From Acidobacteriota bacterium (GTDB lineage: Bacteria > Acidobacteriota > Holophagae > Acanthopleuribacterales > Acanthopleuribacteraceae): 64,000 nucleotides of DNA. Shown here piece by piece: positions 9,637 through 18,300 of the stretch. The translations under genes and the position numbers were made by a program. Positions within the stretch are counted from its first letter, which is position 1. Each line of letters starts with the position of its first letter. The stretch is from positions 44,064 to 108,063 of the forward strand of contig JASJCB010000004.1 of the NCBI GenBank assembly GCA_030066195.1, read 5' to 3'. The notes beneath the pieces are model-generated. The model was not told the DNA's origin, ran no database searches, and saw only the letters and a program-made list of their open reading frames with translations.

Positions 9637-10869
9637 TCATCCGGCCTTTTCTTCCAGAACCTCGAACTGGTGTCGGCTCTGTTTGCGGATGATGTCCGCG
9701 GTGATCAACAGGTCTTCCTTCTGCTTCTGGCTCGGCAGGTCGAAAAGGAAGTCCAGCATCAGGTTTTCCATGATCAAACGCAGGCCGCGGGCGCCCAGTT
9801 TGCGTTCAATGGCCTGATGGGCGATCAATTTGACGGCGTCCTTGGAGAACTTGAGGCTGACCCCTTCCATCTCGAAAATCTTCTGGTACTGGCGCACCAG
9901 GGCGTTTTTCGGTTCGGTCAGGATACGGCCCAGATCTTCCTCTTCCAAGGGCTCCAGGTAGGAAACAACCGGAACCCGACCCACGAATTCGGGAATCATG
10001 CCGAATTTGATCAGGTCCTCGGGCTCTACAAAGCTGTAGATGGATTTGTGGTCCAGGCGGCGGTGCTTGGGCTGTTTGGCCATAAAGCCGAGGGTCGCCT
10101 TGCCCATCCGCCGTTCCACGATCTTGTTCAGGCCCACGAATGCGCCGCCGGCGATGAACAGGATGTTGGAGGTGTCCAGCTGGTAGAATTCCTGGTGAGG
10201 GTGCTTGCGGCCGCCCTGGGGAGGAACGTTGGCCACGGTGCCTTCCAGGATCTTGAGCAGCGCCTGCTGAACGCCCTCGCCGCTGACATCGCGGGTAATG
10301 CTGGTGTTCTCACCCTTGCGCGAAATCTTGTCGATTTCGTCGATGTAGATGATCCCGCGTTGCGCCTTTTCGATGTCGTAGTCGGCAGCCTGTAACAGGC
10401 GGAGCAAGATGTTCTCTACATCCTCGCCCACATAACCCGCCTCGGTCAGGGTCGTGGCGTCCACAATGGTGAACGGCACGTCCAAAACCTTAGCGAGGGT
10501 GCGGGCCAGCAGGGTTTTCCCGGTTCCGGTATCGCCGATCAACAACACGTTGCTCTTTTCCAGTTCCACATCGTCGTTCTTGCTGCGGGGTTGGGAAATC
10601 CGGCGGTAGTGCGTGTAGACGGCCACGGCCAGCTTGCGCTTGGCCAGGTGTTGACCCAAAACATAATCGTCCAGAAAATTTTTCAGGTCGGTAGGGGTAA
10701 AGGTCTGTTCCGGGAAGTCGTTCTCGTATACCTGATCCTCTTGTGCAATATCGTTACACACGTTGACGCACTCGTCGCAGATGTAGACGTCCGGGCCCGC
10801 GATCAGTTTTTTGACTTCACGTTGGCTTTTATTGCAGAAGGAACATCTCAGGTCTCGGGGTGATTTCAT
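9637..10869 (-). CDS. clpX: ATP-dependent Clp protease ATPase subunit ClpX
   Basis: ClpX unfolds substrates and feeds them to ClpP. The 410-residue protein begins with the zinc-binding domain ([11 protein letters not shown] ... [10 protein letters not shown], four cysteines), then the AAA+ core with Walker [15 protein letters not shown], Walker [14 protein letters not shown], and the C-terminal D2 small domain ending in the usual Arg/Lys-rich tail. The start at 10869 ([11 protein letters not shown]) has GGAG upstream and gives a family-typical N-terminus; a TTG at 10902 would add 11 residues. It lies 47 bases after clpP, and tig-clpP-clpX is the classic order. Confidence 0.96.
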   Translation of the reverse strand: MKSPRDLRCSFCNKSQREVKKLIAGPDVYICDECVNVCNDIAQEDQVYENDFPEQTFTPTDLKNFLDDYVLGQHLAKRKLAVAVYTHYRRISQPRSKNDDVELEKSNVLLIGDTGTGKTLLARTLAKVLDVPFTIVDATTLTEAGYVGEDVENILLRLLQAADYDIEKAQRGIIYIDEIDKISRKGENTSITRDVSGEGVQQALLKILEGTVANVPPQGGRKHPHQEFYQLDTSNILFIAGGAFVGLNKIVERRMGKATLGFMAKQPKHRRLDHKSIYSFVEPEDLIKFGMIPEFVGRVPVVSYLEPLEEEDLGRILTEPKNALVRQYQKIFEMEGVSLKFSKDAVKLIAHQAIERKLGARGLRLIMENLMLDFLFDLPSQKQKEDLLITADIIRKQSRHQFEVLEEKAG

Positions 10870-10916
10870 ATGGCGTTCTTCTCCATCCTTGCTGCCCGAC
10901 AAGGGCGGTTGGGGTG

Positions 10917-11510
10917 TTAACCCTCAAGGTCACGTTTGCTGATAACTTCGTCCACGAGGCCGTAGTCCACGGCTTCCTTGGCGCCCATGTAATAATCCCT
11001 ATCGGAGTCTTCCTTGATTTTTTCGAGGGTCTGACCGGTATTTTCAGCAAGAATGGAGTCCAGCGTTTCTTTTATGCGCAAGATTTCCTGTGCCTGAATT
11101 TCGATATCCCGGGCCTGACCGCGTGATCCGCCCATGGGCTGGTGAATCATGATACGGGCGTTGGGAAGGGTATAGCGCTTGCCCCTGGCGCCGCCTGCCA
11201 ACAGGAAGGCGCCCATGCTGGCCGCCTGGCCGACGCAAATGGTGGAAACGTCCTGTTTGACCAGGTTCATTGTGTCGTAGATGGCCAGGCCGGCGGTCAC
11301 GCTGCCGCCGGGGGAGTTGATGTAGATGTGGGTGTCACGCTCGGGGTCTTCCGCCTCCAGAAACAGGAGTTGGGAGATGACCAGGTTGGCCAGGTGATCG
11401 GTGACTTCCTCACCGATGAAGAGAATGCCGTCTTTCAGCAGGCGAGAATAGATGTCGTAACTGCGCTCGCCGCGACTCGTTTGTTCTACAACAATAGGAA
11501 CAAGTGCCAT
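10917..11510 (-). CDS. clpP: ATP-dependent Clp protease proteolytic subunit ClpP
   Basis: This is the serine peptidase of the Clp machine, 197 residues. The catalytic Ser is in [14 protein letters not shown], the His in [12 protein letters not shown], and the conserved [18 protein letters not shown] strand forms the substrate groove. I place the start at 11510 ([15 protein letters not shown]), with GGGAGAAGCAAC just upstream; the frame stays open further but the extra 40 residues are basic and not typical. It sits 31 bases after tig and 47 before clpX. Confidence 0.96.
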   Translation of the reverse strand: MALVPIVVEQTSRGERSYDIYSRLLKDGILFIGEEVTDHLANLVISQLLFLEAEDPERDTHIYINSPGGSVTAGLAIYDTMNLVKQDVSTICVGQAASMGAFLLAGGARGKRYTLPNARIMIHQPMGGSRGQARDIEIQAQEILRIKETLDSILAENTGQTLEKIKEDSDRDYYMGAKEAVDYGLVDEVISKRDLEG

Positions 11511-11541
11511 GTTGCTTCTCCCTCTTTTTAGATTTTGGGAA

Positions 11542-12984
11542 CTACGCTGAATCCTTCGATTCGTCGTCATTATCTTCATCCGGCGTGTCATCACCGGAGG
11601 TTTCGGGGGTTTCGGCCGCGGCCTCTTCATGACCGTGGTCGTGATCGTGACCTTGAACGTGTTCTTCTTCAGCCGGCGGTTCTTCCTTGGTCAATTCGTC
11701 GACCTCGGTGAGGACAGCCGCCTCGCGGACGGCATCCAACGCCTTCCTTCTCTTGATAACATCGATGATGTTCTCAAGTGCTCCGGACTCGGTCAAGGTT
11801 GCTTTCAATTCTTCAACTGTTTCGGCTTGGGAGTAAGGCAGGTAGGTTTCCAGGTCGGCATCCAACTCTTCATCGGAGGGCGCAATTTCCAGGTTCTCGG
11901 CCAGGGTATCCAAGATCACATCGGCGCGAACCTTGCCGGCCGCCTGGGGCATCGTATATTGCAACATGCTGCCGATCAGCTCTTCCTGTTGCGCACGGCC
12001 CTGACCTTGTAAAGCCTGCATGTAGGGCGCCATTTGTTGTTCCACCATGGCGCGGGCCTCGTTGGTAACCCATTCCCGGGGCACCTGGAAGTCGTAGCCT
12101 TCCATCATCTTGCCCATCAGAAAATTGTCCAGTCGGTGCTTTTCATGGTCCTCGGCAGATTTCTTCAAATCTTCTTCGGTTTTCTTACGCAGGTCCGCCA
12201 GGTCTTCAGCGTCCAGGGTTTTGGCGAATTCGTCGTTGAGTTCGGGTTTGGTCTCTTTGACGATTTCCTTGATTTCCAGGTAGGCCTTGACCTTTTTGCC
12301 GGCCCAATCGGGGAAGGCATCGTCTTCGCCGGCCTCGAATTCGCCCACCACGTCGTCCCCGGTTTCAGCGCCCAAGATCAGTTCGCTGATGTTGGGATGC
12401 GCGCCTTCCGCACCGAGTTCAACCTCATAATCATCCATATCGGTAAGCGATTCGTCGCTTTCCAAATCCACAACGGTCAGCGCCGCCTTGACCCGGTCCC
12501 CGTTTTCGGCGCCGCGGTCGGTGATCTTTTCGCGTTTGGTCGCCTGCTCCAGCTTGGTTTCCAGCGCCTGATCCACCTGTTCCGCGGTGATGTCGATCCG
12601 CAGGGTCTCGGCCTCCAGGCCCTTCCATTCCTGCAACTCGATCTCGGGTTTGACATCGATCTCGGCCTCGAAGTGGAAGTGTTTCTTGTCGACCAGTTCC
12701 ACATCGACGAGTCGCGGCGTGGTCACGGACTTCAGTTTTTGGGATTCCACCACTTCTTTCATGCAATCGGGGAGAAGGTGACGAATGATCTCTTGAGTGA
12801 TTTCGTTCTTGAAGCGTTTCTTCAGTAGGGCGGCGGGCGCCTTGCCTTTGCGGAAGCCGGGGAGTTGTGCATGCCCCTTGATCTCTTGAAGGGCCTTGTT
12901 TTGGTGCGGAGCGACCCGCTCCCAGGGAATCTGTACGGCGGCCTTGACCAAAATGGGGTTTTCCCTGGTGATCTTAACGTCCAT
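11542..12984 (-). CDS. tig: Trigger factor chaperone with acidic, His-rich tail
   Basis: Trigger factor binds the ribosome exit tunnel and folds nascent chains. The 480-residue product shows the N-terminal ribosome-binding signature (GFRKGKAP), a central FKBP-type prolyl isomerase domain (around residues 150-240) and a long helical C-terminal domain. The last 45 residues are unusual: a His/Asp cluster ([13 protein letters not shown]) followed by a Glu/Asp-rich run to the end, which may bind metal. AGAGG precedes the start. It heads the tig-clpP-clpX operon. Confidence 0.94.
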   Translation of the reverse strand: MDVKITRENPILVKAAVQIPWERVAPHQNKALQEIKGHAQLPGFRKGKAPAALLKKRFKNEITQEIIRHLLPDCMKEVVESQKLKSVTTPRLVDVELVDKKHFHFEAEIDVKPEIELQEWKGLEAETLRIDITAEQVDQALETKLEQATKREKITDRGAENGDRVKAALTVVDLESDESLTDMDDYEVELGAEGAHPNISELILGAETGDDVVGEFEAGEDDAFPDWAGKKVKAYLEIKEIVKETKPELNDEFAKTLDAEDLADLRKKTEEDLKKSAEDHEKHRLDNFLMGKMMEGYDFQVPREWVTNEARAMVEQQMAPYMQALQGQGRAQQEELIGSMLQYTMPQAAGKVRADVILDTLAENLEIAPSDEELDADLETYLPYSQAETVEELKATLTESGALENIIDVIKRRKALDAVREAAVLTEVDELTKEEPPAEEEHVQGHDHDHGHEEAAAETPETSGDDTPDEDNDDESKDSA

Positions 12985-13038
12985 CCAATCTGCCTCTATA
13001 TTTCATTAAGTTGACCGGTACCCGAAGCGTGGGATCAG

Positions 13039-13125
13039 TGGTGCGAGGGAAGGGACTCGAACCCTCACAGGTGTTAACCCGCCAGATCCTAAATCTGGTG
13101 CGTCTACCAATTTCGCCACCCTCGC
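13039..13125 (-). tRNA. tRNA-Leu (anticodon UAG)
   Basis: Read on the minus strand, the sequence folds as a long-variable-arm tRNA: acceptor stem GCGAGGG pairs with CCCTCGC, the D arm carries TTGGTAGACGC, the anticodon stem CCAGA/TCTGG encloses a loop TTTAGGA with anticodon TAG, and the T arm contains GGTTCGAGTCC. The variable arm CGGGTTAACACCTG is typical of leucine tRNA. The discriminator is A and the 3' CCA is encoded (13039-13041). It lies just upstream of tig. Confidence 0.97.
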
Positions 13126-13343
13126 ATAATCGGGAAACAGGTCGGCGGACCCGCTTCCACATGAAAAATAATTCGGGTTTGGGTTCCAACAGGCACAGGT
13201 AGCCCGTCGAACGGTCTAGTATACACGAAAAGCGAGTGTGTGAAAGGTGAAGTTACCGGACGCGCGAAAAAAATACGGGTCCGCGCTTGGAAAAGAAATG
13301 CCCGAAATCGCTTGATTCCGCAAGGTTCGTTTCCCTGCCTCGT

Positions 13344-13994
13344 CTAGATGTACAGCGGTTCGGTGGCGACGGGTTCCAAGATCATCTCGGGGAAGAGTCG
13401 CGCCAGATTCGTGGCGACGCTCTCGTGGAACAGGTAGTCGTACCCTTCGAGATGGAAATCTTTGAGCGAGACCACGGGTTTGAGGTCGGCGGTTACCTCG
13501 GGGACGGGTTGAAAGTCGAAGGGCAGTTCCGGTATTTCCCGCCGGCAAACATGGCAGCGAATGGGCGGGAAGCTTTCCAGCAACTCATCGGCCAGAGCAA
13601 TCGAGTTCACCGGTTTGAAGTAGAAGCAATCGGGTTGGAAGGTGTGGGCGCGCTCCACCAGGGTTTCCGAGGGCGGCGTGGATAACAGCAGGGGCGCTCG
13701 GGTCATCCATGAGGAGATTTCCACGGGAATGCGCTCGAACATATCGGGAAAGGTGCCGTCCAGGGTAGCGGCCAGGGCCTCGTCGCCGATGAGCCAGTGA
13801 TCGGCCAACATGGGCTTGCCGCGCAGGCGCGATTCCCAGTCCTCGGAATCCACGGTGATGATTTCCACACGAAGCGTTTCTTCCAATTCCCGAAAAGGCA
13901 TCTCACAGGCGCGACAGGCGTGGACCACATCTTCCTTGTTGGTGACGTATGCAAAAGGTGGGGTTTTGATATCGCGCAACCGGAAATAGCTCAT
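13344..13994 (-). CDS. Unknown protein with paired CxxC motifs
   Basis: This 216-residue protein contains two CxxC pairs, HACRACEMPF near residue 30 and IRCHVCRREIPELPF near residue 147, which could together bind one metal ion. It is otherwise a soluble alpha/beta-looking protein. The spacing is reminiscent of the double-CXXCG family found in myxobacteria, but the Gly after the second Cys is absent in both copies, so this assignment is tentative. No partner genes are evident. Confidence 0.55.
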   Translation of the reverse strand: MSYFRLRDIKTPPFAYVTNKEDVVHACRACEMPFRELEETLRVEIITVDSEDWESRLRGKPMLADHWLIGDEALAATLDGTFPDMFERIPVEISSWMTRAPLLLSTPPSETLVERAHTFQPDCFYFKPVNSIALADELLESFPPIRCHVCRREIPELPFDFQPVPEVTADLKPVVSLKDFHLEGYDYLFHESVATNLARLFPEMILEPVATEPLYI

Positions 13995-14151
13995 ATTGGC
14001 AACCGCACCGCCTGGCTTGGAGGCATTAAGCGCACCTCAATCATGTCTCGATATTATCACGAACGACAGGGTCAACAAGGCGCAAATGTCGGCCGGGCCG
14101 CATTTACGGCCGTTTTTGCCCTGACAAAACGGTGTTTTTGACACGTGCATT

Positions 14152-14754
14152 TCACGAATCCTTTTTTTTCCTCCGTCTACGGACCTTTTTCTTGGGTTTG
14201 GGTTCAGGTGTTCCTTGTTGCCATAATTGCTTGATCCACACCGAAAATCGGCCCATATCCACGATATAAGCGCCCAATACCTCGTCCTTCCAGATGCCGA
14301 ATTCCTGTGCGGCTTTGGGGTTCCGCTTGGCCAGGTAGCGCATCTGGCTGCCGTTGAACGGGATCAGCTTGCAGACCTGGGAGAGGAGAAAATGACCCCT
14401 CTGCTCCAACAGGACATTGGCATCCCATTCCTTATCGATTTTCCGATAGGGCAGTTCCAGGTATTTTCGGTAGTAAGGTGCAAAGACTTTCATCCGCAGG
14501 ACCCAATTGCTCCAGACCTTCTTGGCGCCCACGACATCCCACGGCGATTCCCCGCGGTTTTGGGCAGCCTCCACATGTCTTTTGAGAGTTGGAGAGTCCA
14601 AACCCAACAGGTCGGCAACGTCCTTGAGCAGGAAGATGCCCTCCATACCCAGAATTTCGGCGCGGGTCCAGGTAGGACGCGGCTGAACCAGGTTCATTTC
14701 ATCCTTGTCAAAGACCTTCGGATACCTGGGTTTTTTGTTGTTCGATTCGCTCAT
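14152..14754 (-). CDS. Unknown basic protein, possibly DNA-binding
   Basis: This 200-residue protein is not recognised. It carries a helix-turn-helix-like stretch (FLLKDVADLLGLDSPTLKRH) near residue 40, several aromatic-rich segments (FAPYYRKYLELPYRKID) and a very basic C-terminus (KPKKKVRRRRKKKDS). AGGA lies just before the ATG at 14754. The start lies inside the end of the upstream unknown gene (47-base overlap, different frame), suggesting translational coupling. Confidence 0.55.
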   Translation of the reverse strand: MSESNNKKPRYPKVFDKDEMNLVQPRPTWTRAEILGMEGIFLLKDVADLLGLDSPTLKRHVEAAQNRGESPWDVVGAKKVWSNWVLRMKVFAPYYRKYLELPYRKIDKEWDANVLLEQRGHFLLSQVCKLIPFNGSQMRYLAKRNPKAAQEFGIWKDEVLGAYIVDMGRFSVWIKQLWQQGTPEPKPKKKVRRRRKKKDS

Positions 14755-15046
14755 GTTTCCTATCTTCCAAAATGAGTAGTTTCCAACGCCAACCAAACCA
14801 GGCCGGAACGGGTCTTTGTCCCGTACGACGAACGGTGCCGTCACCGTGTGTGGGGAATTTGTGGTAGCTCCTGAGTCGCCCCATCGCGACTTTCACTCGC
14901 TGCCTCGCGGTTTTTCCCTGATCGGGGTAGAGCAATCCATTGCTGTCCGCAAATTCGGCGATGGTGGAAGGCGTGTAAAGTTCTTCTTCGCATAACATTT
15001 CTAATATGTGCCGATATTTCATCGGCCGACCGGCTGGTTTTCCCAT
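14708..15046 (-). CDS. Unknown small basic protein
   Basis: This 112-residue protein begins MGKPAGRPMKYRHILEML, a stretch resembling a DNA-binding helix-turn-helix (YTPSTIAEFADSNGLLYP) that could recognise DNA or act as a regulator. The C-terminal half is rich in Arg, Trp and Lys. It overlaps the next gene by 47 bases, and both could form one functional unit. The ribosome-binding site is weak, so its expression is less certain than that of its neighbour. Confidence 0.45.
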   Translation of the reverse strand: MGKPAGRPMKYRHILEMLCEEELYTPSTIAEFADSNGLLYPDQGKTARQRVKVAMGRLRSYHKFPTHGDGTVRRTGQRPVPAWFGWRWKLLILEDRKHERIEQQKTQVSEGL

Positions 15047-15368
15047 GTGAATTCAAGCTCATGTATTCAGTTTTGTATTCGGCGGGGGTACCGCAAGGGC
15101 TTTTTGCCGCCTTGACCTGGTGAGGTCATGTAAACTCCTTGAATTCTTTGGCGTCTATTTGAGAATTTGGCAAGTAAAAACGACCGAAAAGGACTTTTTC
15201 AAATTTTTCTCTACTTTGAAATAATAGAACAAGTCCAAAAGTAGAGGTTCCCTTATCTTCTTTCCGACGTTTTGACCCTTTGTGTCGTACCTGATTCGTC
15301 ATGCACCTGGGACAGGTCGACCCTGTTCAAGCGTCCGATTTCTTAAATGTTATTCTTACCCGAGCAAA
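15047..15368. other. Intergenic region with interleaved inverted repeats
   Basis: This 322-base region lies between the small unknown gene pair and the 1733-residue kinase gene. It is AT-rich around 15160-15260. Two inverted repeats interleave: GGACTT (15191-15196) with AAGTCC (15231-15236), and CTCTACTTT (15209-15217) with AAAGTAGAG (15238-15246). The order A-B-A'-B' would give a pseudoknot in RNA, or two overlapping operators in DNA. It could act on the minus-strand pair starting at 15046. Confidence 0.45.
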
Positions 15369-18300
15369 TCAGTTTCTTGTCAGGGGCAGCCGGATGGTGA
15401 TGTCGGTTCCCACACCTTGCTTGGATCGAAGTTTGACCGTTCCGCCATGTTCGCCGATGATACGGCGGGCGGTTACCAATCCCAAACCGATGCCGCGGCC
15501 CGTGCTGAAAAATGGCTGAAATACTTTTTCCAATTGGTCCGCCGACATGCCCGTGCCGGTGTCCGCAAAAATTACCACCGCTTCCTTGTCGTCATATCTG
15601 GTAATTACCGTCAATTTGGCCGGTGCTTCGCCGCCCTCCTCCTGGCGACGTTCCATCAAGGCATGGCAGGCGTTGAAAGCCAGGTGAATGAATACTCTGC
15701 TCAAGGCGGACGGGCGACAGGCCAGGGGAATGTTCTCGGTCAAGTGCTCCACAACCGTGACCGCGGGAAAGGCGGAAGTTACCAGATCCACCGTCTCGTG
15801 CACTGTTTCCGAGAGATCGATGCGGCCTTGTTTGCGGTCATCGCCTGTCAGGCGACCGAAGACCTCGGCCGTGCCGCGAATGCGCCGACTGTTGCGGCGT
15901 ATGGTTTCCAAGCCGTGATCCAGTTCGTCCAGGGTCTTGTCCAGGTAGCGGGCTCTTTCCTGTTTATCCTCGATTTGTTTGAGATCTTCTTCCAGGCGGT
16001 CCAATCGGCGGCGCATCGAGCGGACGGTTTCCGACGCGGCAGAGGCGGCCTTTTCGCTTTCTCCCGCAATGCCGCGCCCCACCCGGCCCAGGCAGACGTC
16101 CTTTTCCTGCTCCACCAGCCGGCGGGCGCGATCCTCGGAAAGTCGGGCCTGCTCCTCGTAACGTGTGGTCTGGTCCAGCGCAATACTCGCCTGATTGGCC
16201 AGTTGGCGCAGAACCTCCACGCGGTCGGCCGAGAATGCGCCCGGGTTGTGGTTGTTCTCCAGATAGATCATCGTCCGGCGTCCCGGTAACGGCAGGCACA
16301 AGACCGAACGCGGTTTATGACGCGCAATATAACCCGCTTTCCCAAAGCCCCGGTCCCGTGCCGCATCCTCCAGGACCAGCGTTTTTCCGGTTTTTTCCAC
16401 GAATTGGATCACGGCCATGGGAAGCAGTTCGTCGCTTGCGGCCCGGCGGGTCATGGTTACGGGCTCTCGGGCGTGGGCGTTGCCCTCGGCCTTGATCACC
16501 CAGGTACCGTCTTGGGAGATCAGGACAAAACCCCGCTCCGCGCCGCCGTGCTCCATGGCCGTGCGCAGCAATACCGCCGCCAGCCGATCCACGCCCGGTT
16601 GGCGGAAGAAAACGGTTGCCGCCCTCAGAATTTGGGCCATGTCGGTACGATCGGCGGAGATGGTGACCGTGTCCTCACGAATGTCGACGCCCCGTTTCTG
16701 TTCGCTCACGATCACGTCGGGATGACGCCGCTTCAATTCGGAGACGCGACCGGTGGCCCCCCAGTTCAAATAGCAAGCGGCCGCGGCGCGTAGATAGGCG
16801 CCCGCTGCCTGTTGCAGTCCATTGGCGAGACAGTGACGGGCCGCCAACTCGTTTGCCAGGCCGGCGCTGCCCGGGAAGGCTGCCGCGTTCGCCTCGGCCG
16901 CTGCCTGCTCGTAGTATTTCATGGCGCTGAGCGGATTGTTTTCCACGCGAGCCGACTCGGCCAGCAACAGGGTCCACTTGTGACCGAAATTCTCGGGACA
17001 GCTTTGGGCCCAGTCCTCCATGCGCGTCGTGCAGGTTTCCAGGATTTTGGCCAGGGAAATGCGCTCCTCGTGCGGGGCTTCCGGCAACAGCGCGGCGGCC
17101 GTCAGGCCTTTATATAATGTATGGAGCGATTGGGTGATAATACCGGAAACGTGATCATACAGGCGATCGGCCTCGTCGACGACGCGCAGGGCCTCCCGGT
17201 AATTCTCCTGTAAATAGAGGGTTTGCATCTGAAATACCAGAAAGGCGTGGGCGCCCGGTGCAAAGGAATGCCGGTCCAGCAGATACAATATTTCTTCCAG
17301 GGTATGGGCCGCCGGTTCGTCCCGGTCGGGGCTCAACCCTTGTAACGCCAGAGTGGTGCCGAGAATCCCCTGAATCGCCACGTACAGGCCCATGCCGCCG
17401 CTTTTATCGATCAGTGAGATCGAGTGACGGCACTCCCGCGACTGGACCGGCAGGGGCGCCTCCTCAGCATAACGAGTGATAGCGGTAACCCACAGGGCAT
17501 AATAGGCATAGACGAAGTCACCCACGGCAAGGGAGCCTTGGTAGGCGCGCTTCAGGTAGGGCACGCTGTCGCGTACATGATGAACCCAGTGCAGCAGGAA
17601 GCAACCGTTGACGAAAAAAACCTTGTTGGCGATCAACGGGTTATCGTAGCGCTTGTCTACCTCCAAGCCCAGCAAACCCAACTTGTAACCTGTCTCGTGA
17701 CGGCCGCGGGAGCTGAGCAGGATGCCCAGGGTCGCATAGGCGAATGAGGCCGTCGGCGTATTGCCGTGTTTCAAGGCCAGGTTGGCCTGCTTCAGCACGA
17801 TCAGGTCGAAAAGCGGAGGCTCCCGGTTATAGGCCGCCGCCGTAATGGTAGCCAGCAGGTTGGAAATCGTCAGTAGATCCGCATCCTGGCAATCCGGCGC
17901 CCCGGGAACCTCGCTCATGGAATGGTTCGCCAGCCACTTCAAGACCTCCGACATCTCCAGTTCGGTCTCCCGCGCAATTTCCTCGGGTGTTCGCACCAGT
18001 TTGAAACCCAGTTTGGCCAGGGCCTCTGTGCCCACGTCCAGGGCCTGTTGCAAATCCCGTCGGTGGTCGAAGTAGGCAAAATAGTGGAGGTATAGTTGGA
18101 CCATGTTCTCCCGGTTCAACTCCCGGGCGAACAGCAGTCGGAACAGCTCTTCCGCCTGGTCCCATTGACGGGTGAGGAAGCTGCATTCGGCGGCGAGCAG
18201 GGTCAGTTCGAAAGCAAGGTCGAAACAAACAGTCCAGCAATCCTCGGGCAACAGGGCGCGGCCCTTATTCAAATACTCCAAGGAGGGCATATAGGCCGTA

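Noticed and set aside
12974..13189. 71-residue minus-strand frame across the tRNA
   Set aside because: It overlaps the tRNA-Leu gene almost fully and is a chance frame.
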